A stretch of DNA of 6,224 nt from DATCVA01 sp036567205 (lineage in GTDB: Bacteria; Pseudomonadota; Gammaproteobacteria; Burkholderiales; Burkholderiaceae_B), in contig DATCVA010000205.1 of assembly GCA_036567205.1 (NCBI GenBank), forward strand, positions 1 to 6,224. The letters run 5' to 3'. Below the pieces are notes generated by a model, which saw nothing but the letters and a program-made list of their open reading frames with translations, did not search any database and was not told the DNA's origin. The translations under genes and the position numbers were made by a program. This document shows, in pieces, positions 6,144 to 6,224 of the stretch (the first letter of the stretch is position 1; each line of letters opens with the position of its first letter).

Positions 6144-6224
6144 TCAAGATGAGCCGTCGGTGCCGCGTATTGCTCGCCAACCGATGTCTGCGCGATACTG
6201 ACAGCCATCAAAATGGGTTTGTTG
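6144..6224 (-). CDS. purD: Phosphoribosylamine-glycine ligase PurD, C-terminal end only
   Basis: Reading the - strand from the right edge in the first frame gives 26 codons and a TGA stop at 6144-6146. The peptide contains YRADIGWRAI, which matches the C-terminal signature of PurD (E. coli ends with RKDIGWRAI plus a few residues), preceded by a hydrophobic/aspartate segment HFDG as in the family. PurD is the ATP-grasp enzyme making glycinamide ribonucleotide from phosphoribosylamine and glycine in purine synthesis. The rest of the gene lies beyond the window. purD upstream of hemF agrees with what I recall for Alcaligenaceae. The fragment is short but the motif and the neighbour agree. Confidence 0.87.
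   Translation of the reverse strand, partial: QQTHFDGCQYRADIGWRAIRGTDGSS

Noticed and set aside
5201..6211. 336-residue version of HemF
   Set aside because: The first 35 codons overlap the purD end in another frame and lack HemF similarity; the ATG at 6106 with AGGA upstream is better.
1..6224. Search for CRISPR arrays, insertion sequences, tRNAs, toxin-antitoxin or defence genes, or a novel system
   Set aside because: No regularly spaced repeats, transposase-like proteins, terminal inverted repeats, tRNA folds or unknown gene clusters were found; from 353 on nearly all the DNA is explained by recognised genes.

Overview
The window looks like chromosomal DNA of a betaproteobacterium, most likely in or near the family Alcaligenaceae (relatives of Bordetella, Achromobacter, Pusillimonas). 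This rests on three things: the gene order purD-hemF-nadD-rsfS-rlmH-maf, a periplasmic binding protein of the Bug (TctC) family that is hugely expanded in this group, and moderate G+C judged by eye. The genus cannot be fixed without a search.

Layout, left to right. Positions 1-33 are the 3' end of a 5S rRNA on the + strand, followed by a strong intrinsic terminator (44-77), so the window opens at the tail of a ribosomal RNA operon. A 275-base stretch with no convincing gene (78-352) leads to a + strand gene for a Bug-type solute-binding protein (353-1348), with a candidate extended -10 promoter at 264-272 and a good ribosome binding site. A short convergent gap with two hairpins (1349-1468) separates it from the rest.

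Everything from 1469 to the right edge is on the - strand. In transcription order it reads: the last 26 codons of purD (6224-6144), hemF, nadD, rsfS, rlmH, a 137-base gap, then pyk and maf. purD to rlmH is a tight series (gaps of 37, -10, 23 and 36 bases) and probably one transcript. pyk and maf form a second pair only 9 bases apart, possibly with its own control region upstream of pyk.

Functionally this is a housekeeping cluster: the last step of glycinamide ribotide synthesis (PurD), aerobic coproporphyrinogen oxidation in haem synthesis (HemF), NAD synthesis (NadD), ribosome silencing (RsfS), 23S rRNA methylation in helix 69 (RlmH), the last step of glycolysis (Pyk) and non-canonical nucleotide clean-up (Maf). 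All complete proteins carry the family motifs expected. I found no mobile element, CRISPR array, defence or toxin system, tRNA or clearly novel system. The points worth checking are the corrected hemF start, the placement of pyk between rlmH and maf, a repeat motif upstream of pyk, two substitutions in the pyruvate kinase active-site region, the A8 tract at the nadD start, and the orphan Bug gene next to the rRNA operon.
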